Shown: piece by piece, positions 55,801 through 64,000 of the stretch
Position numbering within the stretch: the first letter of the stretch is position 1
Layout: every line of letters begins with the position of its first letter
From: Leishmania martiniquensis
Lineage: Eukaryota; Euglenozoa; Kinetoplastea; Trypanosomatida; Trypanosomatidae
Direction: 5' to 3'
Assembly (NCBI RefSeq): GCF_017916325.1
Contig: NC_090145.1
Location: 421,001 to 485,000, forward strand
DNA: 64,000 bases
Notes under the pieces: generated by a model
Database searches by the model: none
Told to the model about the DNA's origin: nothing
What the model saw: the letters and a program-made list of their open reading frames with translations, nothing else
Translations under genes and position numbers: made by a program

Positions 55801-57775
55801 ATTTGGGCAGCTGTGCAATCTGCGGGGTGCGCCACACAGGCGGCTCTCGCAGCCGCAGCCGCCCTGGGGTCGTCGCTGTTGGGGCATGACCGCCCTCTGC
55901 GTTGGTGTTCACCTCCGTCGGCACTTCCATATCTGCGAGCTGTGAGAGCTGCGAGGACGACGGGGAGGTGAAGTTCAGGCGAGGGTGGGCGTAAGACGAC
56001 CACTGCTGCTGCTGCTGCACGGGCGGGTGAGTAGGAAAGGGCAAGGGGGCCGCGGAGGATGGAGGTGTGGGAGGATGGCACAGCTCCACCTCACCCCCAC
56101 CCGCCACCCGCTTCAGCCACGTGTACGAAGAGGAGGTGGGAGAGCGCTGGCGGCTCGTGCTGCCACCCATCCGCAGGTGTCCCGCTGGAGGAGGGAAAGA
56201 CTGGGCGGCAGACGCTGCGACCCTGGCCTGCAGTGACGGCAGAGCGCCGTCATCATTACCGGCCGACGATTGCGTTGGTAGCGGCCGCATTGATGTGCTG
56301 CGGTCGAGCTCGTCTGTGCTTCTGCCGCTGTTGTGGAGGTGATGTTGATGGAGGAGCTGCACACCGCCGGCGCTGCTGACACACGACACAAGTGAGGACA
56401 ACGGAGGCGGCGTGGCGGCCGTAGCAGAGCCTGGCGGCAGCCGCGGCTCCTCGGCGCACCACCCCCCACTCCATTGGCTCTCGCTGTCACTGCCAGTGGC
56501 GATGCTGCTGACGCCGGGGGGGTGTGGCGGGTGTTGATGAAACTGGTCTTGTCGTCGGTGCAGCCACTGAGCATTGGCTTCCCCAAGGCCGTCCTCCTCG
56601 TTGCCGCAGCTCATGGCGAGGGTACCGTTCGGCGAATCACCTGCGGACGTGGGCGTGAGTGAGATGGAGCGCGCGGGTTGAGTGAACAGCTGCCTGACAG
56701 TCACCGCTGCGTGTGTCGGGGAGGTGCCACCGTGGCTATCGACGCCATCCTTCAACCGCTTCTCCTCCCCCTCGTCTCCCTCGCGCAGAAGCTGCGTAGC
56801 AGGGGTGGCAGCGGCGAACAACTGCCGCTTCCACCGGTGGCCGCTGGGTTTGCTCTCGCTGTTCGCCGTGAGAGCCTCTGGGCTGCTCTCAGTACTTTGA
56901 CGGCTTACACTACTGCCACCCTTGCTGCTCCCCTCAGGGGTCCGCACCTGTGTGCCGTGCCCGGCCGGCTGCGACAGCGGTGGCGGGGTCGAGCACCGGC
57001 GAAGATCTAGTGTAGCGCTGCTGCTGCTGCCGCCGCCGCCCTCAGCATTGCCACTTCCGCGACCAAAGAGGCAGAGAGGATCAGTTGCCGAGGCCTCTGG
57101 GGAGGCGGCGAAATCGTGCTCCACGGCTGCGGCACTCGACACCACTATCGAGGGGCGAGGCAACGCTGGCGGAGCGTCGCGGTGGCGTTGACAGGCGCCG
57201 TCGTCACTGCTTGTGGCGTCCGTCGAGCCCGCGAATGCCACGCCGCTGCGGAAAAGAATGGCTTCGTCGCCGTCGATGGCCATCGCGACCGTGTGCCGCG
57301 CCTCTGCATCATCATGGGCATCCTTTCTGTCAGCCTGTCTCGCCTTTTTCTCCGTTTCACTGCTGCTGATGCCGCTGTCATTGGCCTCGTCTGCCCGAGG
57401 CGGCTGCTTCACGTTGGCGCACCTACGATGCGGCCTCGTGATGAGTGCCGGCGCTGCCTCGAACGCTGCTGTAGTGGCAATAGGCGGTGGCGGTGGCGGT
57501 GACGACTCGCGCCCTCTGACGCGAGAGGTAGCGGCCTTCTCAGCTGTTGGGCGGCTTGCTGAGGTCTTAGCCGATTTTCGTGATGAGGCGGTGCGAGCCG
57601 TTGCATTGCTGCTGCTGGTCGGTCTTTGTGCTCGAAGGTTTGCTTTGGTGGTGGCGGCTGGTGCTGCCTTCCGTGTCGCAGCCCTCGAGGCCGCTTGCGC
57701 GACTGGCAAGGCGGCGCGCCTCTCAAGGGACGGCGTTGCCCTTTGACTCACGGCTTTCCGTTTTTTCGGAGGCAT
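52841..57775 (-). CDS. Large protein kinase, Wee1-like, with C-terminal catalytic domain (1644 residues)
   Basis: A protein kinase domain fills about residues 1228-1640: glycine loop VGEGSFGLVWR, VAVKSC (ATP-binding Lys), REIATLRFL (helix C Glu), catalytic loop LLHLDLKPSNILF (about 1450), LSDFGNCRLV, then an activation segment leading to AYGTFEYMD and a DAFSLGATLYELLYG helix. All core residues look present, so it should be active. The HLDLKPSN loop with Leu for Arg and the terminal position resemble the Wee1 family, which phosphorylates cyclin-dependent kinases, but it has DFG rather than the DLG usual in Wee1. About 90 charged residues are inserted in the N-lobe (about 1290-1390). The 1200-residue N-terminal part is disordered with a nuclear-signal-like PPKKRKAV at the start and three SUMO-interaction-like motifs. 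Start: ATG at 57775, preceded by a CT-rich stretch and CCCCAG. Confidence 0.87.
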   Translation of the reverse strand: MPPKKRKAVSQRATPSLERRAALPVAQAASRAATRKAAPAATTKANLRAQRPTSSSNATARTASSRKSAKTSASRPTAEKAATSRVRGRESSPPPPPPIATTAAFEAAPALITRPHRRCANVKQPPRADEANDSGISSSETEKKARQADRKDAHDDAEARHTVAMAIDGDEAILFRSGVAFAGSTDATSSDDGACQRHRDAPPALPRPSIVVSSAAAVEHDFAASPEASATDPLCLFGRGSGNAEGGGGSSSSATLDLRRCSTPPPLSQPAGHGTQVRTPEGSSKGGSSVSRQSTESSPEALTANSESKPSGHRWKRQLFAAATPATQLLREGDEGEEKRLKDGVDSHGGTSPTHAAVTVRQLFTQPARSISLTPTSAGDSPNGTLAMSCGNEEDGLGEANAQWLHRRQDQFHQHPPHPPGVSSIATGSDSESQWSGGWCAEEPRLPPGSATAATPPPLSSLVSCVSSAGGVQLLHQHHLHNSGRSTDELDRSTSMRPLPTQSSAGNDDGALPSLQARVAASAAQSFPPPAGHLRMGGSTSRQRSPTSSSYTWLKRVAGGGEVELCHPPTPPSSAAPLPFPTHPPVQQQQQWSSYAHPRLNFTSPSSSQLSQLADMEVPTEVNTNAEGGHAPTATTPGRLRLREPPVWRTPQIAQLPKSLSVSPASLRGEDRGGAVKADAALPPTPSLPRAQLGAPSASSDLSSTAAATQTLTQASANAVGGSQAPLHVVPSGPSAAPAAGRPSTQLVTKAAATRPRASPGTMWICLDDDDDDDGDGSQGEGGTEKGETSTPPHNGAGAPLVSVKREIGAEADGEHMDAVFALPGHTAAAGASPSPSRLPAEEGMAAGVEEAETHGKLRSRRSSSSKADSGGGGGSWVDHLSFPVSSPEQARRRSLAEKSHPIAEILSPTFRPRRRPSDPCADLALSLGSGNATDQRPSGQSAPHCYINLDDDTEESGEDVDDAPPRQRARGAPAHDLAAYSARAVSTGAIAGAGSPLSLPLIIDDDDDDDTEWESETCVRRSGDGVGSYGLPPKLPKAERGTRVVGRSQVAAGEAADDAELPRSPQRPHVKDFIFPNRLDPELRPSSPLYRSIHAYQQQQQHQQLTQENEEEGHTARHVAAASLPKEGVSAECHHSPQRAANIFPASGTKNVSNDSVAAAGHAGRKRGRAKDTKAGAAVLTPVLPDWGRPADTLLRDFFPTKFTKKGFMEAAKTVMSPMHFLDAGSFWAAFTSAEFVGEGSFGLVWRCTTVDGDLVAVKSCPIVLRSKSCIEDSFATIREIATLRFLNEMQVPYILPLHSAFLVQGQEALPPMAQEALEWRRQLRKRAEDAALEKEVKLLTRGAQRRASDTLAEEDAADAPLTLEQQIAVQMELLSVAEGPEERATRARLQAVRLPRFLSITYDDLAQSDATVFLVTELCDGDVEGISRSDGIAKGMVYCVSSALAAMHELGLLHLDLKPSNILFAYEHGPSQQRLQPHQALGAPSATADAVKFYLSDFGNCRLVGPKPMDEVQAAYGTFEYMDLRALRDAVCGRPTDAFSLGATLYELLYGKRLYPKCLNPRCGRSGQEEHSRECFVEAASRPLVLPAGEPLAAASGPSLPPLQYLTLALLRQPWAERMTAEECRRYIVRTFHITQTADLSS

Positions 57776-59682
57776 GCCGGCCTGGGGCGACAAGCGGAGG
57801 CTCAAGAGAAGCGGAGGAGGGGCAAAGGAGGCGAGCGAGCCGGTCAGGCGATGGGCATAGCAGTGCGGTCACACACACACACCCCACCACCGCCTCCCCC
57901 CTCTCACACTACCAATCGCCTGGAAGCAGAGTCGAAGTGTGGGTGCGCCAGAAGAGAGAGAGAGAACAAAAAAACGGTTGCCGCCAGAGTGGGGGAGGGA
58001 AGCGAGAGCGAGCTGGCGACGTACGAGTAATATATGTGCGAGTGTGTGTGTGTGTACGTAAATGTGAAGCTGTGTGATCACACACGCGCGCACACACACA
58101 AATACACACTCGCATATACCCAGCAGGGAGATGGAGGAAACGAAAAGGGACAGACGCAGCCAATGGAAGTGTTGCTGTTTGAGCCGTGTGTTTCAGGTGA
58201 TGATGAGTGAGTGAGAGCAGGAAGCAGAGGCGTACGTAATGAGCCCCTTACCTTCTCCTTGCTCTCTCGACCGACGCTGTTCTGTACGCACGTGCTTCTG
58301 TATGTGTGCGTACGTCTGCAGCTTTGTTTGTGCTGCCGTTGGTGCCGGCTGTAGTCATTAGTGGCGATGAGAGAGAGAGACGGCAGAGATGAATAGGGTA
58401 GAGGTGATGCCTGCAGTCATACACACACACACGACGACGGACCGGTTTCTGTGATTGGTGGGCGATGACGTGGCAAGTGCGCTTTACAAGAACGAAAGGT
58501 ATCAGGAGGCATGCCCTATGAAAGGGCCTTGCGGCGGTGGTGATGGTGATAGTGAGGTAACACGGAGCAGGACAGAGGAGCTGAGAGGCCGCGGTGTGTG
58601 CGTAGCGGAGCTGATGTGCGAATGCCTACGTGTAACCCTCGCTCGTAAAGGCGCATGCACACACGCACCCCGATGCGTGATGAGGAATGCATCGCCTCCC
58701 CCCTTAGACCCCACCCCTCTCGCCGCCACCGCGGCCGCCCCTGCCTTGCGCAGGCACTCGGAAGTGTTTCCCGTACACGCCTGTGGTGGCAAGCGATGGC
58801 TGAGCGAGCAGAAGAAAAGTGCTGGCGGAGCTCCTTGTGCGCCTCAGCAGTTGGGCGGAGATAGCAGACGCTCCGTGCATGCGGCATCACTGACAGCAGC
58901 CAACACAGCAGAGAGACTCACGCCCACCGCACCCCTTTGAAAGGTGCGCCCGCCCTCCCCCCTCCCTGTGGGCGTCTTGACAGTCCTTCCGCGACGCCGC
59001 CTCTCCTCCCATCTCCCTCGAGTGCACGCACCCCCCTCGCCGCCTGCGACCTGCCCCCTTTCTCCATGCGTGCAACATACCCATACATCTCTTGCACGTG
59101 ACTGAGAGGGGGTGCGCAGAGAAGGATGACAGAGAGGGTGGCATGAAGAAGATGGAGGGGAGGGGGTGGGGACGCGGAGGTGTGCACGAATTCGGTGTGG
59201 CGGTGGCGGTGCCCTTCAGAGACAGAGGAGGCAAGTGATGCGCGTGGCGCGCACGCACATCCACCCACCCAGACCCAGGCCAAGACTCTCGTGCTTAGCG
59301 GGGGCGAGGAGGGGGAGGAACGCCGCTCATTGTTTCTTTGGCAACAACCGCCCTGTGTCTCGCATGATATGCTTGCCTCGCTTCTAATGCTGCGTGTGCC
59401 GACGCTGCGCGGCTCACGGAGGGATTCATGGAGGGAGGCGGGGGGGAAATACGAGTACATAGGTGCACACTCGCCCGCACACGTCACTCCCCCTCTTCCT
59501 CAGCTATCCCTCCCACCAGACCCGCTGAAGCGCCACGGCGTGCCGCCTTTTCCACATTCCTTCGGAGCACCAAAATGCTGCCGAAGGTGCCATGCGAGGG
59601 CGACAAGGCCACTGAGCGCGTGCGCCTGCCCTCCTTCAATGGAGAACACGGGTGCAGGGTGATCGTCGCCTGAGCCATGACA
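57776..59682. other. Spacer between the deaminase-like gene and the kinase gene
   Basis: About 1.9 kb. CA/TG runs occur near 57870-57885, 58040-58052, 58080-58108 and 58420-58435. Composition favours CT on the sense strand in the lower part, as expected for kinase trans-splicing signals. No supportable gene. Confidence 0.6.
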
Positions 59683-61905
59683 CTAATCGTAATAGCGGTC
59701 AAAGCACTTGGTGAGCCACGTCCACTCCCATCGGCTGAGCTGCGATGGCAGCGGTATCGCCGTCGGCGCTGCCTTTTCCTCTAGAGGGGAGGCGGCAACG
59801 CTGTTGCAGAGGCGCACGAAAGACGTCCAGTCTCGCCAGTCGAACGCCTCCGAACCTTGTAGCACGCCGAGCAGCGATTCGTTATAAGTGGCTCCCGCCT
59901 GGGAGACACATGAGTAGGTGTCGCAGAAGGCGGCTGCGATCAGCTGCACCGGCAGCGGCAGGTCGAATACCTGCGCCACGGTCAGGCGCTCAAGCATCCA
60001 AAAGAACTGTGCGAAGGCCGCCCTGAACGGCGTTTCCGCCCCTGCATCGCCGTTCGTCACGCCGTTCGCGGCCGCCGTCAGCCGTTCGCACAGTTGCCCA
60101 ATGGCAGGGTGCTGGGAAGCCAAGTGCAGCTCCTTGGATAGTGTTGTACCGAAGGTGCCTCGGTCATCCGTGTGGAAGGATATGTTGGGCAACACATACG
60201 TATTTGCTGCATCGCCGCTGCCAACATCCGCTGTTGCGGTTGGCTCGGCCACGGCAGTGAGGTCACCGCAGCGGCGCATCGCGCGTGCTTGGCGATGTGC
60301 AAGGCGGACCGCCTCTGTCGCCGTGTAGCAAGGAAACGAGCTACCGCCCTCTGCACCACCACCACCACCAACACAGCGCTGACGGCTCTCTGGCAGAGCT
60401 TCCCAGAGCTGGAGGAGGTCGCCAAGGTGGTGGTCTACCACGTGAGAGTGGCCCCCCGTCAGCAGATTGCTTGTGAGGCACAGCTCGATCCCTTGATGCG
60501 CCGCCAGAATGGCCGACAGATTCGCGGTGTCCGTGAAGACGAGGTGCCCCCACCTCTCTGGGGCGAACAGCACCATTTGGTGCAGCTCCTGCGGGTCCTC
60601 CTTCTCCCCTGCGTGAATGGTGATGGAGCAGGTGGTGTGTGCACCACTACAGCCAGTGCGGCTACCACTGCTGTCCGGCATCGCTGCCTCGCCCTTGCGC
60701 GCAGCTGCCAAAGCCGGTTCCAGTTCCGCGTACAGGCCCTTGTAGCAGTTGCCGCTGAGGTCCATGCCAGTTACCCAGCACTTTTGGCGCAGCTGTCGCT
60801 CGAGCATGGAGGAGGAGGAGGACGCCTCCGCTGGCGAGCCCGCAGGTGATGAATGGCGACCGGTCGCGTTGCGCCCCGCTTCCTCGCCGTTCCGGCCTCG
60901 CATGTGGGCTGCACACCACGAGTGGAACTCTGCGACTTGCCGCTTCTGTGTCTGCACGGTGAGCTGCGCGGCTTCCCAGGCGGCCGCCGCTGCGGCGCCG
61001 CGGTTGACAGAAAGGAGCAGACGCACGTGCATGCGCTCCGATAAGTTGCGGTGTATGTGATGGATGAAGTATAGGCGGCGCTCTCGGACGCCTGGCGCCT
61101 CCGACGGTGGCTGCAAGAGGCCTCCGTAGATGCGCTCGTACAGCTGCCACCACTGCGCCGCCGTGGCCTGCTCACCGGCCTCTGCTAGCGCTGTACATTC
61201 CTGCGTCTCAAAGGCTGCTGCGCCCCACGCCAGCACTTGCGCCGATGCGTCTGCGGACAGCAGCTCGCCTGTCTTGAAGTCGACCACGCCACCAGCCAGG
61301 ATCTGCTCGACGGTCTCGATCACAGCATCCACATACATCTGTTTTGTGACCTCCTCGTCGGCCGCGCCGCGCCGGAAGGTGCGCCGCAGCCCATCCCGCA
61401 TCGACGTCCGCAGCTCCACCAAGAAGATGTTCTCCTCGGCACTGGTGAAGAGCACATCCTGCACGGCCAGTCGGGTGAACGGGAGGTTTGTCATGACCTT
61501 GTAGATGGCATCGAAAACGGCGAAGCAGTGGTGCATCCGTTCCGTTGGTGTTGCGGCCGCCGCGCCATCGGTCGTGTTCGCCAGAGACGCCGCAAGCACG
61601 TTCTGCTTCCGCTTCTCGAGAGAGTTGAAGAAGAGGATGTGGGCCGCCGCGGCGTCGCCAGCCTTTTCGCCACCGTCGCCTTCATCCAACCCGCTCACCG
61701 GGACACCGTCATGGACGAGAAGCCGCTCTAGATGCGCCAGCAGCGGCATCGATACACTGCCGTTAAGGTGGCAATGAAGATCGAGCTTGGGCACGCGGTG
61801 AAGCGTGCTCGCAAGATCTTCCGCCGCCGCAGCCGCCCCGCCGCTACCTTGCTGGCGCTCTTGCAGAAGTACCGGCTCGACGGTGGTGTGGTACAGGCGA
61901 TCCAT
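59683..61905 (-). CDS. Adenosine deaminase-like protein (ADAL/N6-methyl-AMP deaminase type)
   Basis: This 740-residue protein belongs to the metal-dependent adenosine/AMP deaminase family. Zinc ligands sit in PKLDLHCHLNGSVS (residues 39-52). Then FLVELRTSMRDGL, GMDLSGNCYKG, the catalytic TIHAGEKEDP (about 425), ELCLTSNLLTGGH and SFHTDDRGTFGTTLSKEL (about 573-590) follow. The HLNGS(I/V)S form, the ELRTS strand and HTDD rather than NTDD point to ADAL, which hydrolyses N6-methyl-AMP to IMP in nucleotide catabolism. It is about twice the usual length (355 in human) because of Ser/Ala/Gly-rich inserts between the conserved blocks, including about 370-400. All metal and catalytic residues appear intact. 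The ATG at 61905 is preceded by a pyrimidine tract; the upstream frame encodes that tract. Plain adenosine deaminase activity is the main alternative. Confidence 0.87.
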   Translation of the reverse strand: MDRLYHTTVEPVLLQERQQGSGGAAAAAEDLASTLHRVPKLDLHCHLNGSVSMPLLAHLERLLVHDGVPVSGLDEGDGGEKAGDAAAAHILFFNSLEKRKQNVLAASLANTTDGAAAATPTERMHHCFAVFDAIYKVMTNLPFTRLAVQDVLFTSAEENIFLVELRTSMRDGLRRTFRRGAADEEVTKQMYVDAVIETVEQILAGGVVDFKTGELLSADASAQVLAWGAAAFETQECTALAEAGEQATAAQWWQLYERIYGGLLQPPSEAPGVRERRLYFIHHIHRNLSERMHVRLLLSVNRGAAAAAAWEAAQLTVQTQKRQVAEFHSWCAAHMRGRNGEEAGRNATGRHSSPAGSPAEASSSSSMLERQLRQKCWVTGMDLSGNCYKGLYAELEPALAAARKGEAAMPDSSGSRTGCSGAHTTCSITIHAGEKEDPQELHQMVLFAPERWGHLVFTDTANLSAILAAHQGIELCLTSNLLTGGHSHVVDHHLGDLLQLWEALPESRQRCVGGGGGAEGGSSFPCYTATEAVRLAHRQARAMRRCGDLTAVAEPTATADVGSGDAANTYVLPNISFHTDDRGTFGTTLSKELHLASQHPAIGQLCERLTAAANGVTNGDAGAETPFRAAFAQFFWMLERLTVAQVFDLPLPVQLIAAAFCDTYSCVSQAGATYNESLLGVLQGSEAFDWRDWTSFVRLCNSVAASPLEEKAAPTAIPLPSQLSRWEWTWLTKCFDRYYD

Positions 61906-61988
61906 GTGGTGTGGTCGTTCGGACTCAGTGAAGATCTTTTTTTTTCCAGTGTGTGTGGGTGTGCGTGTAACAGCAGGCCTGAAATCAA

Positions 61989-62042
61989 CTGGAGAGGGGG
62001 AGGGAGTGGGGGGGAGAGAGAGGAGGGGAGGGGGGAAGGGGA
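61989..62042 (-). promoter_or_regulatory. Candidate trans-splicing acceptor for the deaminase-like gene
   Basis: On the minus strand a CCTCTCTCTCCCCCCCACTC-type tract ends in CTCTCCAG (AG at 61990-61989); a second AG follows at 61980-61979. It lies about 75-85 nt upstream of the ATG. Confidence 0.5.
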
Positions 62043-62644
62043 TGAGGCAGACCCCCGGTACGGCTGCGAGTGAGCGCAGACAGACATGAAAGGCGCAGCG
62101 GCGCATTTCTGCTGTCGTTTGTGCACCTCCCCTCCCCTACCCTCCCCACAGAAACAAAACGCCGCGGCATTGCGCCATTTCTCATCACGCGAAGACACGG
62201 AGGCGGAGGGGGAAAGGACGGTGACCGCGAAAAAGGATGCGACTCTGCTCAACAGCGTGGGGGGGGGTGGCGCGCGGACGCCTGTGTGCATCACCACGCC
62301 GCTGCTGAAGATGTTGACGTGCTTCTTTCACTCGCTTACTCTGTGGCTCAGCATCTTTTCTTCTTTTGGGTGTTGTATTAGGGGGACATAGACAGACAGA
62401 AAGGGAGACAGACAGACGGACAGACAGAGAGGGAGAGACAGACAGAGGATCACTGCATCGAAGATGACCGTAACGGACACTTGCTGCTGCGGTGTCCTCT
62501 GGGCGCATATATATATATATATATTTGCATTGCTCTCTCTGTGCTCTGCCGTCATGGCGATCGATGCTTCGTTTTCTTCCACGCCAAACACAACCGTCAG
62601 CCCCCTTTTTTTCAACGTACACCTGTGCACGCACGCACCGTCAC

Positions 62645-62695
62645 GCTCACGCTCGCATGCCATTCAGACGCCCCTCTTGGCATGCGAGCGTGAGC
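62645..62695 (-). repeat. 17-bp perfect stem-loop in the NTF2 3' UTR
   Basis: GCTCACGCTCGCATGCC at 62645-62661 is matched exactly by GGCATGCGAGCGTGAGC at 62679-62695 with a 17-base loop. The arms are of mixed composition, not microsatellite. The stem starts 194 nt past the NTF2 stop. Confidence 0.92.
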
Positions 62696-62888
62696 TCAAC
62701 AGGGGATACGCGAGCGGCAAGAGCGAGGATGGGAAAGAGAACGGGGGGTGGGCGGGCGTGACAGCAACGCTGGTAGCTGTGCTGGTGAGACAAGAACGAC
62801 TCGACAACCAGCTCTCTCGCTCGCCTTCGAGGTGGGGCGCAAGAGGGAGGGAGGGGGGGTATTGTGTGCGCACTCAGCTGTTGTTCGC

Positions 62889-63260
62889 TTACTGACCGCC
62901 GCCGACGATGCTGAAGATTTGATTTGACACGTACCACTGACCGCTCTCCAGAGCGAGATGAAAGACATCGTTGAACTTCAGCGAGTGCTGCTCATCCTTC
63001 AGCTTCACCTCGCCGTTCACGACGACGAGGACGCCGCCGCTCAAGGAGGGCTGGCAGTCAATGTTGTCTTGCTTGAAGGCCGCCTCCGCAAAGCCGAGAT
63101 TCGCAAAGCGCGCCATGATCGCATCCACGCCCTGCACCTGCTCTGCCTGCCACGTCAGCAGTGTACTGGGACGGTAAATACCTGCCAGCTGGTTGCGCTG
63201 GGTGGAGAAGAAGTTGTAGTAGTGCTGCACGAAGCCCACACCGACGTCCTGAAATGACAT
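62889..63260 (-). CDS. NTF2: Nuclear transport factor 2 (NTF2)
   Basis: This 123-residue protein is the normal length for NTF2 (about 125). GFVQHYYNFFSTQRNQLAGIY, LLTWQ, a VQGVDAIMARF helix and the hydrophobic strand FNDVFHLALESGQWYVSNQIF fit the family cone fold along its whole length. NTF2 imports Ran-GDP into the nucleus through FG nucleoporins. The ATG at 63260 aligns with the family start; the frame upstream is low-complexity. Confidence 0.94.
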   Translation of the reverse strand: MSFQDVGVGFVQHYYNFFSTQRNQLAGIYRPSTLLTWQAEQVQGVDAIMARFANLGFAEAAFKQDNIDCQPSLSGGVLVVVNGEVKLKDEQHSLKFNDVFHLALESGQWYVSNQIFSIVGGGQ

Positions 63261-64000
63261 GGCTTCGCCTTCGCCTCTACCGCCCACAGACCCCCTTTTT
63301 TCCCCACTGCGTTGGTGCAGGTGCTTGTCGTTGCTAATGCGCCACGTGTTGGTGCGAGACGACCGCTTGTGTGCGAGTGTGTGTGTGTGTGTGCGGAGAG
63401 AGTGAAGGAAAGGAGTTGGTGAAGCGCTGAGTACTGATGGCTGTGTGGGTGTTGGGGCTCGCAGGTTGCGAGGCAAGCGGGGGAGGCGAAGCGTCGTTGA
63501 GGAGGATGGAGAGGTTGGGAGGGGAGGGGAGGGGATGGCCGCGGCGAGGGCTGTTACATGCGCCAATAGCAACATGTAGAGTCTGCCACAACGAGCCTAT
63601 AAAAAAAGTAAATAGGGGAGAGACAGACAGCCGTCAAGCGATTCTTCTTCACTCGCTATCGGGGTGGGTGGGTGGACGAAGGGTGCGTGTGTGTGTGGGG
63701 GGGGAGGGGGCGATGAGCGGGAGCTCTTGAGGCAGTGGCAGCCTCCGCATTCATCCTCCGGCTTGGTTTCACTCGATGTGCCCATCCCCTCATACGCAGA
63801 TACGCCACACTCCGCGTTCCATTTGCTTTGGGGCGTCTGCATGAACGCCTTCCGTTTGCTGACCACCCCCTCCCCCTCTCTCACCTCGCCCCCCCTCCCT
63901 CCCCCCAGATGCACGCACTCAGCCTATCATCTATGAGGAGGAGGGTAAGAGAAAAGGGAATATTGCAGGACAGAGACCGAGCGACTGGGGGGAGGGGGGG
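63261..64000. other. Region upstream of NTF2
   Basis: No gene supported. It contains a TG run (63378-63392), CT-rich minus-strand tracts near 63395-63420 and 63500-63535 that could serve NTF2 trans-splicing (a possible AG at 63335-63334), and further G/C-rich tracts to the window edge, probably the 3' UTR of the next gene. Confidence 0.5.

Larger units (their letters stand above)
61906..62888. other. Spacer between NTF2 and the deaminase-like gene
   Basis: About 1 kb, containing the NTF2 3' UTR with a perfect 17-bp stem-loop (62645-62695), a (TA)n run at 62506-62524 and GACA/GAGA-type repeats at 62390-62450. No gene supported. Confidence 0.65.

Noticed and set aside
58190..58230. TGATGATGAGTGA string as a possible C/D snoRNA C box
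   Set aside because: No D box (CTGA) with terminal pairing at a suitable distance, and no cluster of similar units.

Overview
The window reads as nuclear DNA of a kinetoplastid, almost certainly a Leishmania or very close relative. All fourteen recognisable large genes lie on the minus strand, have no visible introns, strongly prefer G or C at third codon positions, and are separated by long pyrimidine-rich (on the transcribed strand) and dinucleotide-repeat spacers. That is the layout of one polycistronic transcription unit processed by spliced-leader trans-splicing. Transcription runs from high to low coordinates, and no strand-switch region is seen. There are no bacterial-type operons, tRNA genes, CRISPR arrays or intact transposons. 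The species and chromosome cannot be fixed from the sequence; the duplicated amino-acid permease pair recalls, from memory, the arginine permease (AAP3) locus of Leishmania chromosome 31.

In order of transcription (64000 to 1) the genes are: NTF2; an N6-methyl-AMP/adenosine deaminase-like protein; a very large Wee1-like protein kinase with three SUMO-interaction-like motifs; a mitochondrial TPR protein; two neighbouring putative mitochondrial proteins that share an N-terminal motif and a C-terminal domain, only one of which carries a P-loop ATPase region; a ZC3H15/Tma46-like protein lacking its CCCH zinc fingers; the dynein assembly factor DAW1/ODA16; two adjacent, divergent methylenetetrahydrofolate-reductase-like proteins; a 1936-residue disordered protein; a small Gln-rich protein; the tRNA adenosine deaminase subunit ADAT2; a candidate 62-residue membrane protein; two identical amino-acid permeases in 2.19-kb direct repeats; the five-RRM ribosome-biogenesis factor MRD1/RBM19; and the N-terminal part of a PP2A scaffold (A)-like HEAT protein cut by the window edge.

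The genes do not form one pathway, as expected for trypanosomatid clusters. Three of the neighbouring pairs are paralogues (permeases, MTHFR-like, mitochondrial pair), spanning identical to highly diverged copies.

The most unusual signal is outside the genes. Several predicted 3' UTRs carry perfect or near-perfect GC-rich inverted repeats roughly 20-250 nt past the stop codon: 18 bp after ADAT2, 17 bp after NTF2, 15 bp after the 1936-residue gene, 13 bp after the kinase, 10 bp after the small membrane-protein ORF. Their arms share no obvious sequence, so they may be a structural class of RNA element. Other points worth a look are the MTHFR-like pair (one copy appears to lack the catalytic Glu), the zinc-finger-less ZC3H15 homologue and the SUMO-interaction-like motifs in the kinase. 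Gene starts were set at the first ATG that fits homology or a preceding pyrimidine tract; several upstream extensions of the open frames begin with non-ATG codons and were discarded.
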